This document shows positions 20,701 to 28,346 of a DNA stretch of 55,766 nucleotides, in pieces. Under the pieces are notes generated by a model. The model did no database searches. It saw only the letters and a program-made list of their open reading frames with translations, and had not been told where the DNA came from. The translations under genes and the position numbers were made by a program. This stretch comes from Udaeobacter sp046731855 (GTDB taxonomy: Bacteria > Verrucomicrobiota > Verrucomicrobiia > Chthoniobacterales > UBA10450), in assembly GCA_046731855.1 (NCBI GenBank), contig JBKPLX010000112.1, forward strand, positions 1 to 55,766. Direction: 5' to 3'. Within the stretch, counting starts at the first letter, position 1. Every line of letters starts with the position of its first letter.

Positions 20701-20955
20701 TACGAAGGAAAACCTGGCAGCTATCAGATTGCATATAGCGATACGCTCAAGCAGGAACTCGGTGACGTCACAAAGGCGTTCGACCAATTGCTCGCCAAGG
20801 ATCTGCCGGCCTTAAACGAATCTCTGAAAGCCAAGGGACAGCAGCCAATTCCAGCGCCGTCGCCCAATGTTGGCGCGACAGATAGTACACATGGTTCGGG
20901 AGGCACGGTGGGCGCGAGCGCGGCACTTCCACCCGATTTTCGCCTTTCTTACTAG
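17707..20955 (+). CDS. Secreted Asp-box (BNR/VPS10-like) beta-propeller protein
   Basis: A 1082-residue protein with an N-terminal signal-like segment ending near residue 37 (CAISCHAEDA). About ten Asp-box turns are visible, among them STDGGETW, STDSGKTW, STDGGNTW, SDDGGVSW, SEDGGKSF, TRDGGKTW, TTDYGKTW and SIDGGKNW. This is the pattern of sortilin/VPS10-like and sialidase-like propellers. After the propeller (about residue 760) comes a segment ARPVQQRIEGSGGW and a beta-sandwich-like region, then a helical C-terminus rich in Lys, Asp and Glu. No sialidase catalytic set (Arg triad, Tyr/Glu) was recognised, so enzyme activity is not claimed. Such proteins are common and uncharacterised in Acidobacteria and Verrucomicrobia. 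The upstream LolA-like gene suggests an envelope role. Confidence 0.85.
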   Translation: MRMLNYQKGCDRVATIVQCALASLSSLLVCAISCHAEDAPFNSATISGLGARNIGSATMSGRISAIAGKREPSGKITLFVGAASGGVWKSDDSGTRYRPVFDEQPVQSIGAIALDPKNSKNVWVGTGESWTRNSVSIGDGIYKSTDGGETWTHSGLEKSERIAKIAVSPKNSDTIFVAVPGALWSDSPDRGLYKSTDSGKTWNQVLKGPNLSTGCTDVAIDPENPDIMFAAMWDFRRKGWEYRSGGQSPTAPSASGLFRSTDGGNTWTEITPEANKGFAKKPYGRLAVAIAPSNPKRVYAFVESPDSALFVSDDGGVSWEKRDKSRWMVWRPFYFANLIVDPKNPNRIFKTDGSLIVSEDGGKSFAVVGGFGGMHGDVHDVWIDPTNTQVVFSGDDGGMWYSYNGGAKWWKAENLPVSQFYHVSVDDKDPYRVYGGLQDNSSFVGESQYPGGITNAQWENMYTGDGFWMFPDPADPDYIYAEYQGGEIARVNRHTHEARNIKPRPNYNEKLRFNWNTPIALSPNEKGTIYIGAQFLFRSRDHGQTWERISPDLTTNDPEKQKQEQSGGVTVDNSSAEMHTTIYSISESPKDKSLIWVGTDDGNLQLTRDGGKTWTNVVGNIPGLPKDSWVTWVQASNFNAGTAYAAFDRHTFGDMAPYVFKTTDYGKTWMPLVSAQDAKGVRGYAHVIKEDLVKPDLLFLGTEFGLWVSIDGGKNWAQFKGNHFPEVAVRDLAIAPRDNDLVLATHGRGIWIIDDITPLRALTPDLLKQEVAFVSARPVQQRIEGSGGWASGDAVFVGDNPPDAAVINYYQRERHLFGKLKLEVLDSAGRVVDELPASKRPGLNRVTWPMRVKPPRVPPAAQIAFAGVRGPRLVPGEYTVRLTKAGKVSETKLTVGPDRRAKFSAADRKAQFDAAMKIHGLFDEESALMDRIIALRKALAQSGRALAEGDPLGKNISDFDGKVDAVRKKIVATTEGGAITGEERLREHTDQLYGAILSYEGKPGSYQIAYSDTLKQELGDVTKAFDQLLAKDLPALNESLKAKGQQPIPAPSPNVGATDSTHGSGGTVGASAALPPDFRLSY

Positions 20956-21033
20956 GGCTTTAACGGTAGCGGGCTTCTGGCGCGTTAGGAATTCTCTTCC
21001 GGCTTTTGGGGTGGTCTGCCGACAATCCATCAA

Positions 21034-21272
21034 TTACAAGTGCTTTTTAACAAATGCACGGCCAGACGCCGATTTCAGATACCGCTCAAATCGTGCTGCG
21101 GTCGATCGATTCGAAAACGCAATGTAAGTTTTCAAAACGTCATCCTCGTGTGAAGCACTCGCACCGAGTTATGGGCTTTCAACCGCATCGGCAGATTATC
21201 AGTCAACCCTGTGTAGAATCGCCCCGAGACCATTTTGCCCTGAAGGACGTATACGTAAGCGAATTTTGCCAT
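21034..21272 (-). pseudogene. Frameshifted GIY-YIG nuclease-domain protein
   Basis: Read on the minus strand from the ATG at 21272, the first 46 codons give MAKFAYVYVL, then GRFYTGLTDNLPMRLKAHN. This matches the start of small GIY-YIG proteins of the YhbQ/COG2827 type (here YVY...FYTG). A stop then appears. In another frame the normal family C-terminus continues: KTYIAFSNRSTAARFERYLK, then SGRAFVKKHL and a stop at 21034. The length of 239 bases is not a multiple of three, consistent with one net frameshift. The region between 20956 and the tRNA is otherwise empty. Either a real pseudogene or a sequence error. Confidence 0.75.
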
Positions 21273-21389
21273 GGCTTAGGCTTGCCGAGTCGTAGCTCGC
21301 CGCGTTTGTAGCCGCAAGGCCAAAAGGTCCGCCTTCGCTAAAGCTCCGGCGCGACAGTCTTCGCTCTCATCGGCGACGCGAGCGAAGAC

Positions 21390-21462
21390 TGGAGGTAAGG
21401 GGATTCGAACCCCTGGCCTTCTCATTGCGAACGAGACGCTCTACCAGCTGAGCTATACCCCC
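21390..21462 (-). tRNA. tRNA-Ala (anticodon CGC)
   Basis: On the minus strand a 73-base cloverleaf can be folded. The acceptor stem is GGGGGTA/TACCTCC with one G-U pair and discriminator A. The D arm is GCTC...GAGC. The anticodon stem is TCTCG/TGAGA with loop TTCGCAA, and the T arm is AGGGG-TTCGAAT-CCCCT. The anticodon CGC reads GCG (Ala). The CCA end is not encoded. Confidence 0.96.
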
Positions 21463-21638
21463 GTTTTAGGCGAACGAAGATTAGCATGCTTCATGGATTT
21501 TTCATCAAGCGAAGGCGGTTGGGATCTTTCTGGGCGAAATTCTCGTGCCGCCCGCATCGATCTTGACCATACGAGCGCCGCGAAAGAACGATTGCAGGGA
21601 ACGCTTTCGCGTTTAAGGTGCGCTCTCCAATTCTCAAT

Positions 21639-21959
21639 ATGTTCCAGAGGTTTCTAGCTCAGGCGCAAACCGCATCTCCCCAACAGGTGCCGGGCGGCGG
21701 CATTGGCTCATTTTTCGTGCCGCTGATTTTCATTTTCATCATCATGTACTTTGTGATGATCCGACCGCAGAAAAAGCGACAGCAACAGCAACAGCAGCTA
21801 ATGGCGAGTTTAAAAACGGGTGACCGGGTCGTGACTAATGCCGGCATCCACGGCTTAGTCTCGAATGTGAAGGAGAATACCGTGCTGGTGAAAGTAGCCG
21901 ACAACGTCAAGATCGAGATGGAGAAATCGGCCATCACGACGGTGTTGAAAGAAAGCTGA
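21639..21959 (+). CDS. yajC: YajC, Sec translocon accessory subunit
   Basis: A 106-residue protein from the ATG at 21639; an in-frame GTG at 21618 is less likely. After a short N-terminus rich in Gln and Pro, one membrane helix (FFVPLIFIFIIMYFVMI) leads into the family signature RPQKKRQQQQQQ and the phrase LKTGDRVVTNAGIHG. YajC binds SecD-SecF and SecYEG in the inner membrane. The secDF gene follows 46 bases downstream, the common yajC-secD-secF order. The run of six Gln after the basic patch is typical of the family. Confidence 0.95.
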   Translation: MFQRFLAQAQTASPQQVPGGGIGSFFVPLIFIFIIMYFVMIRPQKKRQQQQQQLMASLKTGDRVVTNAGIHGLVSNVKENTVLVKVADNVKIEMEKSAITTVLKES

Positions 21960-21982
21960 TGGTCGACAGTCGATGAAAGTTG

Positions 21983-22004
21983 AATCGTTAAATCGTTAAA
22001 TCGG
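21983..22004 (+). repeat. Tandem 8-base word before secDF
   Basis: The spacer ends in AATCGTTA repeated twice and then AATCGG, one base before the secDF start codon. No normal ribosome-binding site is visible there. This is one of several spacers in the window made of short repeated words. Confidence 0.6.
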
Positions 22005-22005
22005 A

Positions 22006-24345
22006 ATGACCCCTGGAATTACATTCATTGTCGGACTCGCCATGCTTGTCCTGTTCGGGTGGTATTTCGCCACCGATCAGGGGTTGCGGAAACGGTTGAT
22101 CGCCACCGCGCTCATGCTAGTGCTTGTCGTCTTTAGCATCGCGACGATCTGGCCGCCTCAGAAGAAGATCGCGCTCGGTCTCGACATCCAGGGTGGCACA
22201 TCTTTCCTCATTCGACTGAAGGGCGGAGACAAGGAAGTAACCAAGGGCATGCTCGACCAGGCAGTCGAGGTGATTCGGAAACGTATTGACGTTTTTGGAG
22301 TCAGCGAACCGATAATCAGTCCCGTGGGGAGCGATCGGATTCTGGTCCAGATTCCAGGGCTAGACACCGCCAAGATTCAGGAAGCCCGGGATCAACTGTC
22401 GCGCGTAGCCAAGCTCGAGTTTCGCATGGTTTATCCCGATAACGGCGAGCGGTTACGCGAAATCGACCAGGGCAAGCAGGTAATTCCGCCAGAATTCAGG
22501 ATCGAAACTTATAAACATCAGGTCGAGGGAGAAAAACCGGTTGAAGAACGGTTGCTGGTAAAAAAGAAAGCCGACTTGGCGGGCGATCGAGTTTCGAACG
22601 CGGGCGCCTCTTATGAGCGAGATGGTTGGGTAGTTCATTTGCGGTTCGATAGCGAGGGCGCCAAGCAGTTCGGCAACATCACGGCCGCAAATATTCATCA
22701 TCGCTTCGCGATCGTGCTTGATGGGCTCATCCAATCTGCGCCCGTGATTCAGGACGCCATTTATGGCGGCGACGCCCAAATCACGGGAAGATTTACCGAA
22801 GAAGAAGCGCGGGGTCTGGCGAGCGTGTTGCAGAACCCACTGCAAACGCCTGTGAGCATCGAGGAAGAGCGCAGCATCTCGCCTACACTGGGAGCAGACT
22901 CCATTCGCGCCAGCATTCTCGCTGGTTTGGTCGGCCTGATCATCACGCTCGTGTGCGTGGGCATCTACTACAAAATTCCCGGTCTCGTCGCGAATCTCGC
23001 TCTGATCATCAATCTCATTTTACTCGTTGGCGCGCTAACGATGTTTCATTTCGTGCTCACGTTACCAGGCATTGCCGGTATTATTCTGACGATTGGACTT
23101 TCGGTGGACGCGAACGTGCTCATTTACGAGCGGTTGCGCGAGGAAATGGCTCTCGGAAAATCGCTCAAGGTAGCGCTCAACACAGCTTATGAGAAGGCGT
23201 TCAGCTCGATCTTTGACGCCAACGTCACGACGCTGATCACTGCGATTATTCTGTTCTGGCAGGCGCGAGGACCTGTGAGGGGTTTTGCGGTTTCGCTCAC
23301 GTTCGGTATTTTCGCATCGCTATTTACAGCGCTCATTGTGGGCCGCAACGCGCTCGGCTGGCTTGTCGATACAGGCCGGCTGAAACGCATCACGATGTTG
23401 CACTTGATTTCGGCGCAGCACATTAATTTCCTCGGCAAAGGCCTTATTGCGTGCCTGTGCTCGCTTGCGCTGCTGATCGCCGGCGCCGGTGCCTTTTACC
23501 TCCGTGGCGAACGAAATTTTGGCGTGGACTTCCGCGGTGGAGACCTGATCACGCTGAGCGCGCCTGGCAAGATTGATATCGGGCAGGTCCGCCACGCGCT
23601 GCAGCCACTCGGATTTGCCGATGCGTCAATTCAGGAGTCTACGCAAGCCGGCAAGGGATACATCACCATCCGAACGCCGTTGAACACCAGCGACAAGGTA
23701 GAAAAGCAAATCATGCAGACGCTCCCAAGCGCTGGTTTTAAGGTGGAAGGCTCGGAACGCGTCGGTGCGCTCGTAGGTGGTGAGCTGGCGAAAAGCTCGT
23801 TGATCGCGCTTGGTCTGGGCATTCTTGGAATTTTGATTTTCGTGACATTCCGCTTCGAACTTGCCTTTGCCGTGGGAGCCATTGTTGCGCTGTTACATGA
23901 CGTACTCATGACAGTTGGCGTGTTCTCGCTTCTCGGCCGGGAACTTACGCTCACGATGATTGGCGCTGTGCTGACCATCGCCGGCTATTCCATCAACGAC
24001 ACCATCGTCGTTTATGACCGGATCCGGGAAGGTCTGGCCAGCGGGAGGCGCGGAACCATTGAGGAAATCATGAACTCGAGCATCAACCAGACGTTGAGCC
24101 GAACTATTCTTACAAGCACTGTGACGCTCATTCCGATCCTATGCCTGTTTTTCTTTGGCGGCGCGGTGCTGCGGGATTTCTCGCTGGCAATCATCATTGG
24201 CGTAATTGTCGGTACTTACTCCTCAATCTTTATCGCCTCGCCGATTGTGCTGTGGTGGACGCGCGCCCGCGGTGGCGGCGCGACGGCCCTGCGGCGCGAG
24301 ATCACCGAAAAAGCGACAGCGGCCAATCCCCTTGCCCAGCGCTGA
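22006..24345 (+). CDS. secDF: Fused protein-export membrane protein SecD-SecF
   Basis: A 779-residue fusion. The SecD half (about residues 1-470) has the first membrane helix, the D1 motif LGLDIQGGTSFLIRL, the periplasmic P1 region, and a five-helix bundle with GLSVDANVLIYERLREE. The SecF half (about residues 475-779) has NFGVDFRGGD and GYSINDTIVVYDRIRE. It uses proton flow to pull exported proteins across the inner membrane. The D, R and ER residues of the RND-like helices are in place in both halves. Fused secDF is known in Bacteroidetes, Bacillus and the PVC group. It lies directly behind yajC. A GCCC...GGGC pair followed by CTTTTT near 24377-24417 could be a weak terminator. Confidence 0.97.
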   Translation: MTPGITFIVGLAMLVLFGWYFATDQGLRKRLIATALMLVLVVFSIATIWPPQKKIALGLDIQGGTSFLIRLKGGDKEVTKGMLDQAVEVIRKRIDVFGVSEPIISPVGSDRILVQIPGLDTAKIQEARDQLSRVAKLEFRMVYPDNGERLREIDQGKQVIPPEFRIETYKHQVEGEKPVEERLLVKKKADLAGDRVSNAGASYERDGWVVHLRFDSEGAKQFGNITAANIHHRFAIVLDGLIQSAPVIQDAIYGGDAQITGRFTEEEARGLASVLQNPLQTPVSIEEERSISPTLGADSIRASILAGLVGLIITLVCVGIYYKIPGLVANLALIINLILLVGALTMFHFVLTLPGIAGIILTIGLSVDANVLIYERLREEMALGKSLKVALNTAYEKAFSSIFDANVTTLITAIILFWQARGPVRGFAVSLTFGIFASLFTALIVGRNALGWLVDTGRLKRITMLHLISAQHINFLGKGLIACLCSLALLIAGAGAFYLRGERNFGVDFRGGDLITLSAPGKIDIGQVRHALQPLGFADASIQESTQAGKGYITIRTPLNTSDKVEKQIMQTLPSAGFKVEGSERVGALVGGELAKSSLIALGLGILGILIFVTFRFELAFAVGAIVALLHDVLMTVGVFSLLGRELTLTMIGAVLTIAGYSINDTIVVYDRIREGLASGRRGTIEEIMNSSINQTLSRTILTSTVTLIPILCLFFFGGAVLRDFSLAIIIGVIVGTYSSIFIASPIVLWWTRARGGGATALRREITEKATAANPLAQR

Positions 24346-24502
24346 GAAATTGAAGCCCGGCCCTCGGCGCTTATTGCCCTTTTGTGGGGACTGTAGGGGT
24401 CTTTTGGGCCTTTTTCCGAGCAGATTTGACGGCACCGTCCGGCCCGAGTAGGCTCCCGCTCGCCGATTAGGAATCTAGCGCTAAAGTCAGGAGTGATTAT
24501 TG

Positions 24503-24700
24503 ATGCCAGAAGTGATCGTTCGCAAAGGTGAGCCCGTCGATCGCGCGTTGAAGCGGCTGAAGAACAAGCTGGATGCGGAGGGCATTCTCGAGGAGGTCCG
24601 CCGTTTGCGCGCCTTCGAGACGCCTTCGCAAAAGCACCGCCGCAAAGCGAAAGCCAACGCCAAGCGAGGCCGAACCAAGTTCCGCTTCAATCCGTCGTAA
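24503..24700 (+). CDS. rpsU: 30S ribosomal protein S21
   Basis: A 65-residue basic protein, MPEVIVRKGEPVDRALKRLK, ending in RKAKANAKRGRTKF. This is the S21 pattern. The ATG at 24503 follows an AGGAG at 24489-24493. S21 sits near the anti-Shine-Dalgarno region of 16S rRNA and helps initiation. The gene stands alone between secDF and the convergent tetrapyrrole operon. Confidence 0.94.
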   Translation: MPEVIVRKGEPVDRALKRLKNKLDAEGILEEVRRLRAFETPSQKHRRKAKANAKRGRTKFRFNPS

Positions 24701-24779
24701 GCCACAGTAAAAAGTTAAAATGTTACGGAGATAAAAGGTAACCCGACGAAGCGGTGTTCGTCGTGGCGATTGACCTGTT

Positions 24780-26315
24780 TTAACTCTTCTTGGCGGGCTT
24801 TCCTGCAAAGAATGCACCGATTGCCTCTACTAGGCCGTCGATGTCGTGTCGCTTGGCTTCGACGTCGACCTTCAAACCATTGTCGCGCGCGGTCTGCGAC
24901 GTGATTGGGCCAATGCTGGCAATTTGCATCCCTTTCGGCCAGGGTAGCCCAAGGGCGAGAAAATTTTCCACAGTCGAAGAACTGGTGAACGTGATTAAAT
25001 CGGCTCCGTCCTTCGCCAGTTGCCCGCGTGCGCCGTTTGTGTCGCGCGTCTCGGGCACGGTCCGATAAGCGAATGCTTCATCCACGATTGCTCCCAAGGC
25101 CGCGAGCTCTTTCGGAAGCACGTCCCGCGCTTTTTCCGCGCGCACCAAAAGGACCTTCAAATTTTCAATGCTTCCTTGTTTTTTGAACTCACGCACTACC
25201 TCCTCCGCCACGAATTCTTTGGGCTGAAGATCGACGTGCAGATGAAAGTCTTTCACCCGCTGCGCGGTCGCCGGACCAATGGCGGCAATCCGTCCGCCGC
25301 CGATTTCGCGGGCATCATCGTATAGTTTGAAGAAAATATCGAAAAACGCGTCGACGCCGTTTGCGCTGGTGAACACGATCCAGTCGTAAATGTGCGCATC
25401 CTGCACAAGCTCTGCGAATTCGCGCAAGTCACTCGGTGGCTCGATTCGAATAGTGGGCAGTTCGATAACGTGAGCACCCAGTGCGCGCAGTTTGCTGCTC
25501 AACACGCTGGCTTGTTTTCTTGTTCGCGTAACGACAATTCTTTTCCCAAGTAGCGGCCGTGTTTCGTACCAATTGAGCTTGTCTCTCAACGCAACAACTT
25601 CCCCAAATACTGCCACTGCAGGTGCCGCGAAATCATTCGCGACTGCCTTTTCAGCGATATTTGCGAGTGTGCCGGTAAGGGTTTCTTGCTGCCCAGTGGT
25701 CGCCCAGCGAATCAATGCCACCGGCAAATCGCCGCGAACACCGTGCTTCATCATTTCGCTTGTGATCTGTCCGAGGCGTTCCACGCCCATCAACATGACC
25801 TGGGTGCCGCCAAGTTTCGCCAGCGCAGCGTAATCGATTGCACTTTCCATTTTCGCAGGGTCTTCGTGTCCCGTAAAAAATGTGACATGTGAATTGTGCG
25901 CCCGGTGCGTCATGGGAATGCCTGCATACGCCGGCCCGGCGATGGATGAAGTGATCCCGGGGACAATTTCGAATGGAATACCCGCCTCAGCTATCGCCTG
26001 CGCTTCCTCGGCGCCTCGACCAAACACGAATGGGTCCCCGCCCTTCAACCGAACGACCTGCTTTCCTTCGCGCGCTTTCTCGATCAGCAACGCATTAATT
26101 TCGTTCTGGCTCATCCGGGATTCGCCGGGCGCTTTACCAGCGTAGACGATTTCGGCGTCGTCTCGCGCCCAGCCGAGCGCCGCAGGATTCGCCAGATGAT
26201 CGTAAACGATCACATCCGCGTTTTCGATGCACTCCTTTGCGCGCAATGTTACGAGGCTGAGGTCGCCCGGCCCGGCACCAACCAAATAGACCTTTCCGCT
26301 CTTACTCATGCTCAT
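24780..26315 (-). CDS. cobA-hemD: Uroporphyrinogen-III C-methyltransferase / uroporphyrinogen-III synthase fusion
   Basis: A 511-residue two-domain enzyme. Residues about 1-245 are a SUMT (CobA) domain with VYLVGAGPGDLSLVTLRA, RLKGGDPFVFGRG and PGITSSIAGPAYAGIP. Residues about 255-505 are a HemD domain (GKRIVVTRTRKQ, DWIVFTSANGVDAFF, TFTSSSTVENF). HemD cyclises hydroxymethylbilane to uroporphyrinogen III, and CobA methylates it with SAM towards precorrin-2, sirohaem and cobalamin. The ATG at 26315 overlaps the hemC stop by 4 bases (ATGA), so translation is coupled; a second Met two codons later is possible. It is the last gene of the operon and converges on rpsU. No Fe-chelatase or dehydrogenase domain is attached. 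Confidence 0.95.
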   Translation of the reverse strand: MSMSKSGKVYLVGAGPGDLSLVTLRAKECIENADVIVYDHLANPAALGWARDDAEIVYAGKAPGESRMSQNEINALLIEKAREGKQVVRLKGGDPFVFGRGAEEAQAIAEAGIPFEIVPGITSSIAGPAYAGIPMTHRAHNSHVTFFTGHEDPAKMESAIDYAALAKLGGTQVMLMGVERLGQITSEMMKHGVRGDLPVALIRWATTGQQETLTGTLANIAEKAVANDFAAPAVAVFGEVVALRDKLNWYETRPLLGKRIVVTRTRKQASVLSSKLRALGAHVIELPTIRIEPPSDLREFAELVQDAHIYDWIVFTSANGVDAFFDIFFKLYDDAREIGGGRIAAIGPATAQRVKDFHLHVDLQPKEFVAEEVVREFKKQGSIENLKVLLVRAEKARDVLPKELAALGAIVDEAFAYRTVPETRDTNGARGQLAKDGADLITFTSSSTVENFLALGLPWPKGMQIASIGPITSQTARDNGLKVDVEAKRHDIDGLVEAIGAFFAGKPAKKS

Positions 26316-27229
26316 GCTCTTAATCGGCGCATTAGCCCCTCAGCGAGACGATCACCCTCCTTATAAGTGCCTTCCACTTTGGCCTCCCGTGGTGCTGTTG
26401 ATTGATCAATAAATAATTGTGCCCTCAGTTTCATCTTGTCGTCGTCAATTGTCGCCAGCACGCCCACCGGACAATTACAGTCGACCTGCAGCAAACGCAG
26501 AAACTCTCGTTCGGCCCACAAACAACGCAACGTCCCACGATCATTCACAAGGGTAACGATCGCCTTCGTCCTTTGATCATTGGTGCGAACTTGAACCGCA
26601 ATGATTCCCTGGCCGCCTGCAGGCAAAAAAAATTCGCGTGGAAGGATTTCAACGAAAAATTGGCTGCCGTGGAACTTGATTTCGTCAAGAGCGGGAGACA
26701 GGCCGAGGCGTTCAAGGCCCGCACGAGCCAGCACGATTGCGTCCCAATCGCTGGCTGACAATTTGCGCAGCCGCGTTGGAACGTTCCCGCGAAGATCGAC
26801 AACTTTGAGATCTGCGCGTTTCCAAAGCAACTGGCGCTTTCTTCTCACACTACCGGTGGCGACCACGGCGCCGTGCGGCAGCGAAGCGAAACCGCCCGAA
26901 TGTTTCGAAACCAGCACGTCATCAACCGGTGCACGAGGAAGAACTGCGGCAATTTCTGCCTCCGGGTTCATTTCACTTGGAAGATCTTTTGCGCTGTGAA
27001 CCGCAATATCGATATGTCCGGCGAGAAGCGCTCGTTCGATTTCTGCGGTGAACAATCCTTTGCGACCAGCCTCCCGCTCGAGCAGCCTGCCTTTGTCGCC
27101 TTGCGTTGCGATGATTTTGGTCTCGATTCCCGTGTCCGGTCGCGCCGCTTGAATAGCTTTTTCAACCAACCGGGCTTGCGCACGAGCCAGCTCACTGCCG
27201 CGCGTACCCAGGACTATTTTCGCATCCAT
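26312..27229 (-). CDS. hemC: Porphobilinogen deaminase (hydroxymethylbilane synthase)
   Basis: A 305-residue enzyme that condenses four porphobilinogens into hydroxymethylbilane. Visible family features are the start LGTRGSELARAQARLVE, HSAKDLPSE, GSVRRKRQLLWKR followed by DLRGNVPTRLRKL, and AREGQG-like PAGGQGIIAVQ. The cofactor loop reads LQVDCNCPVGVLA, where the first Cys should hold the dipyrromethane cofactor (the family usually has GGC at this place, here VDC). A ribosome-binding site AGGAG lies about 11 bases before the ATG, just behind the palindrome at the hemA end. Confidence 0.95.
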   Translation of the reverse strand: MDAKIVLGTRGSELARAQARLVEKAIQAARPDTGIETKIIATQGDKGRLLEREAGRKGLFTAEIERALLAGHIDIAVHSAKDLPSEMNPEAEIAAVLPRAPVDDVLVSKHSGGFASLPHGAVVATGSVRRKRQLLWKRADLKVVDLRGNVPTRLRKLSASDWDAIVLARAGLERLGLSPALDEIKFHGSQFFVEILPREFFLPAGGQGIIAVQVRTNDQRTKAIVTLVNDRGTLRCLWAEREFLRLLQVDCNCPVGVLATIDDDKMKLRAQLFIDQSTAPREAKVEGTYKEGDRLAEGLMRRLRA

Positions 27230-27246
27230 CGAGCAAATCTAGCTCC

Positions 27247-27274
27247 TGTAGAGAAAGCTGATAGCTTCCCTACA
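27247..27274. repeat. Palindrome at the hemA stop / hemC leader
   Basis: A 28-base inverted repeat with ends TGTAG and CTACA. The inner arms are AAGCT and AGCTT around GAT. On the minus strand it starts one base before the hemA stop codon, which forms part of the arm, and it ends next to the AGGAG of hemC. It resembles the TGTAGC units at 51715 and 54341. Confidence 0.7.
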
Positions 27275-28346
27275 ATTCCGATGTTCGTAGTGAATTGTCA
27301 GCGACTGTTGGGCGCCCGGCAATTCTCGAAGCGCGCTTCAGCTCATGGGAAACTTTCTCGAGAAAATCTGCGACATGTTCGGCAATGATGGCTTCAGCAG
27401 AAGCCGTTTGCTGGCGCCGCACGGCAAGCGACTGCTCCGCGACGGACCGCAACGCATCGATGTCGTAAAGATATACACCCTCCATTTTGTTCACGGCAGG
27501 ATCGACATCGCGCGGAACGGCGATATCGATGATGAAAAGGGGCCGATCAATGCGATCGGCTAACATGGGTTCCAGATTTGTCGGAGTCAGTAACGGAGCT
27601 TCCGAGGAAGTGGATGTAATCAGGATATCAATCTCGCTGCATTGGTTCGGCCACTGATCGAACTGCACGGCTTGGCCGCCGACCCGTTGTGCCAACTCAT
27701 GGGCGCGTTCATTTGAACGATTGCTCACGCGCAGAGCGGTCACACCTCGGGAAACCAGGGCACGCGCCGTGCGCTCACTCGTTTCACCCGCTCCCAAAAC
27801 CAAAACGCGACAATTACCAAGCTCGCCGAAAATTTTCTGAGCCAGATCGACCGCGACCGAGCCAACTGACACCGAACCGCGGGTAATTTCTGTGTGTGTG
27901 CGGACTTGTTTCGCAACACGAAAGGCGCGTTGAAACAGCCGATGGAGGCAGGGTCCAACGGCACCAGATGTGCGTGCCGACTGATAAGCTTTTTTTGTCT
28001 GACCAAGAATTTCCGTCTCGCCGACGACCATCGAATCGAGTCCGGAAGCGACCCGAAACAGATGTTGTACGCACTTTTCAGCTTCGTAACGGTAAAACGG
28101 CAACGCTTCACTGTGGCCGCGGTCACTGACCTCACTGTTTTTCAACAAGCAGTGAGCTATGTCATCCGTCGATACCCGCTTCTCTGACGTGCCATACACT
28201 TCCACGCGATTACATGTCGCGAGCACCAACGCTTCCGTGCAACCCGCCTCACGAAGGGTAGATTCAGCGCCAGCGCCGCTGGCGAAACGTTCTCGCGTTT
28301 CGACGTTGGCAGTGTGATGACTCAGGCCGACGCAGAAAAGGTTCAT
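27270..28346 (-). CDS. hemA: Glutamyl-tRNA reductase
   Basis: A 358-residue enzyme for the first step of C5 tetrapyrrole synthesis, reducing Glu-tRNA to glutamate-1-semialdehyde. The N-terminus CVGLSHHTANVETRERFA and the catalytic motif TCNRVEVYG with Cys45 are clear. So are GETEILGQTKKAYQ, the NADPH site VLVLGAGETSERTARAL and IDIAVPRDVDP. The family is usually about 410-430 residues; here the C-terminal dimerisation helix is short. The ATG overlaps the ccsA stop (ATGA). Its stop codon lies inside a palindrome. Confidence 0.95.
   Translation of the reverse strand: MNLFCVGLSHHTANVETRERFASGAGAESTLREAGCTEALVLATCNRVEVYGTSEKRVSTDDIAHCLLKNSEVSDRGHSEALPFYRYEAEKCVQHLFRVASGLDSMVVGETEILGQTKKAYQSARTSGAVGPCLHRLFQRAFRVAKQVRTHTEITRGSVSVGSVAVDLAQKIFGELGNCRVLVLGAGETSERTARALVSRGVTALRVSNRSNERAHELAQRVGGQAVQFDQWPNQCSEIDILITSTSSEAPLLTPTNLEPMLADRIDRPLFIIDIAVPRDVDPAVNKMEGVYLYDIDALRSVAEQSLAVRRQQTASAEAIIAEHVADFLEKVSHELKRASRIAGRPTVADNSLRTSEL

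Noticed and set aside
17707..20955. Sialidase assignment for the Asp-box protein
   Set aside because: Asp-boxes alone do not define sialidases, and the catalytic Arg triad and Tyr-Glu pair were not recognised.
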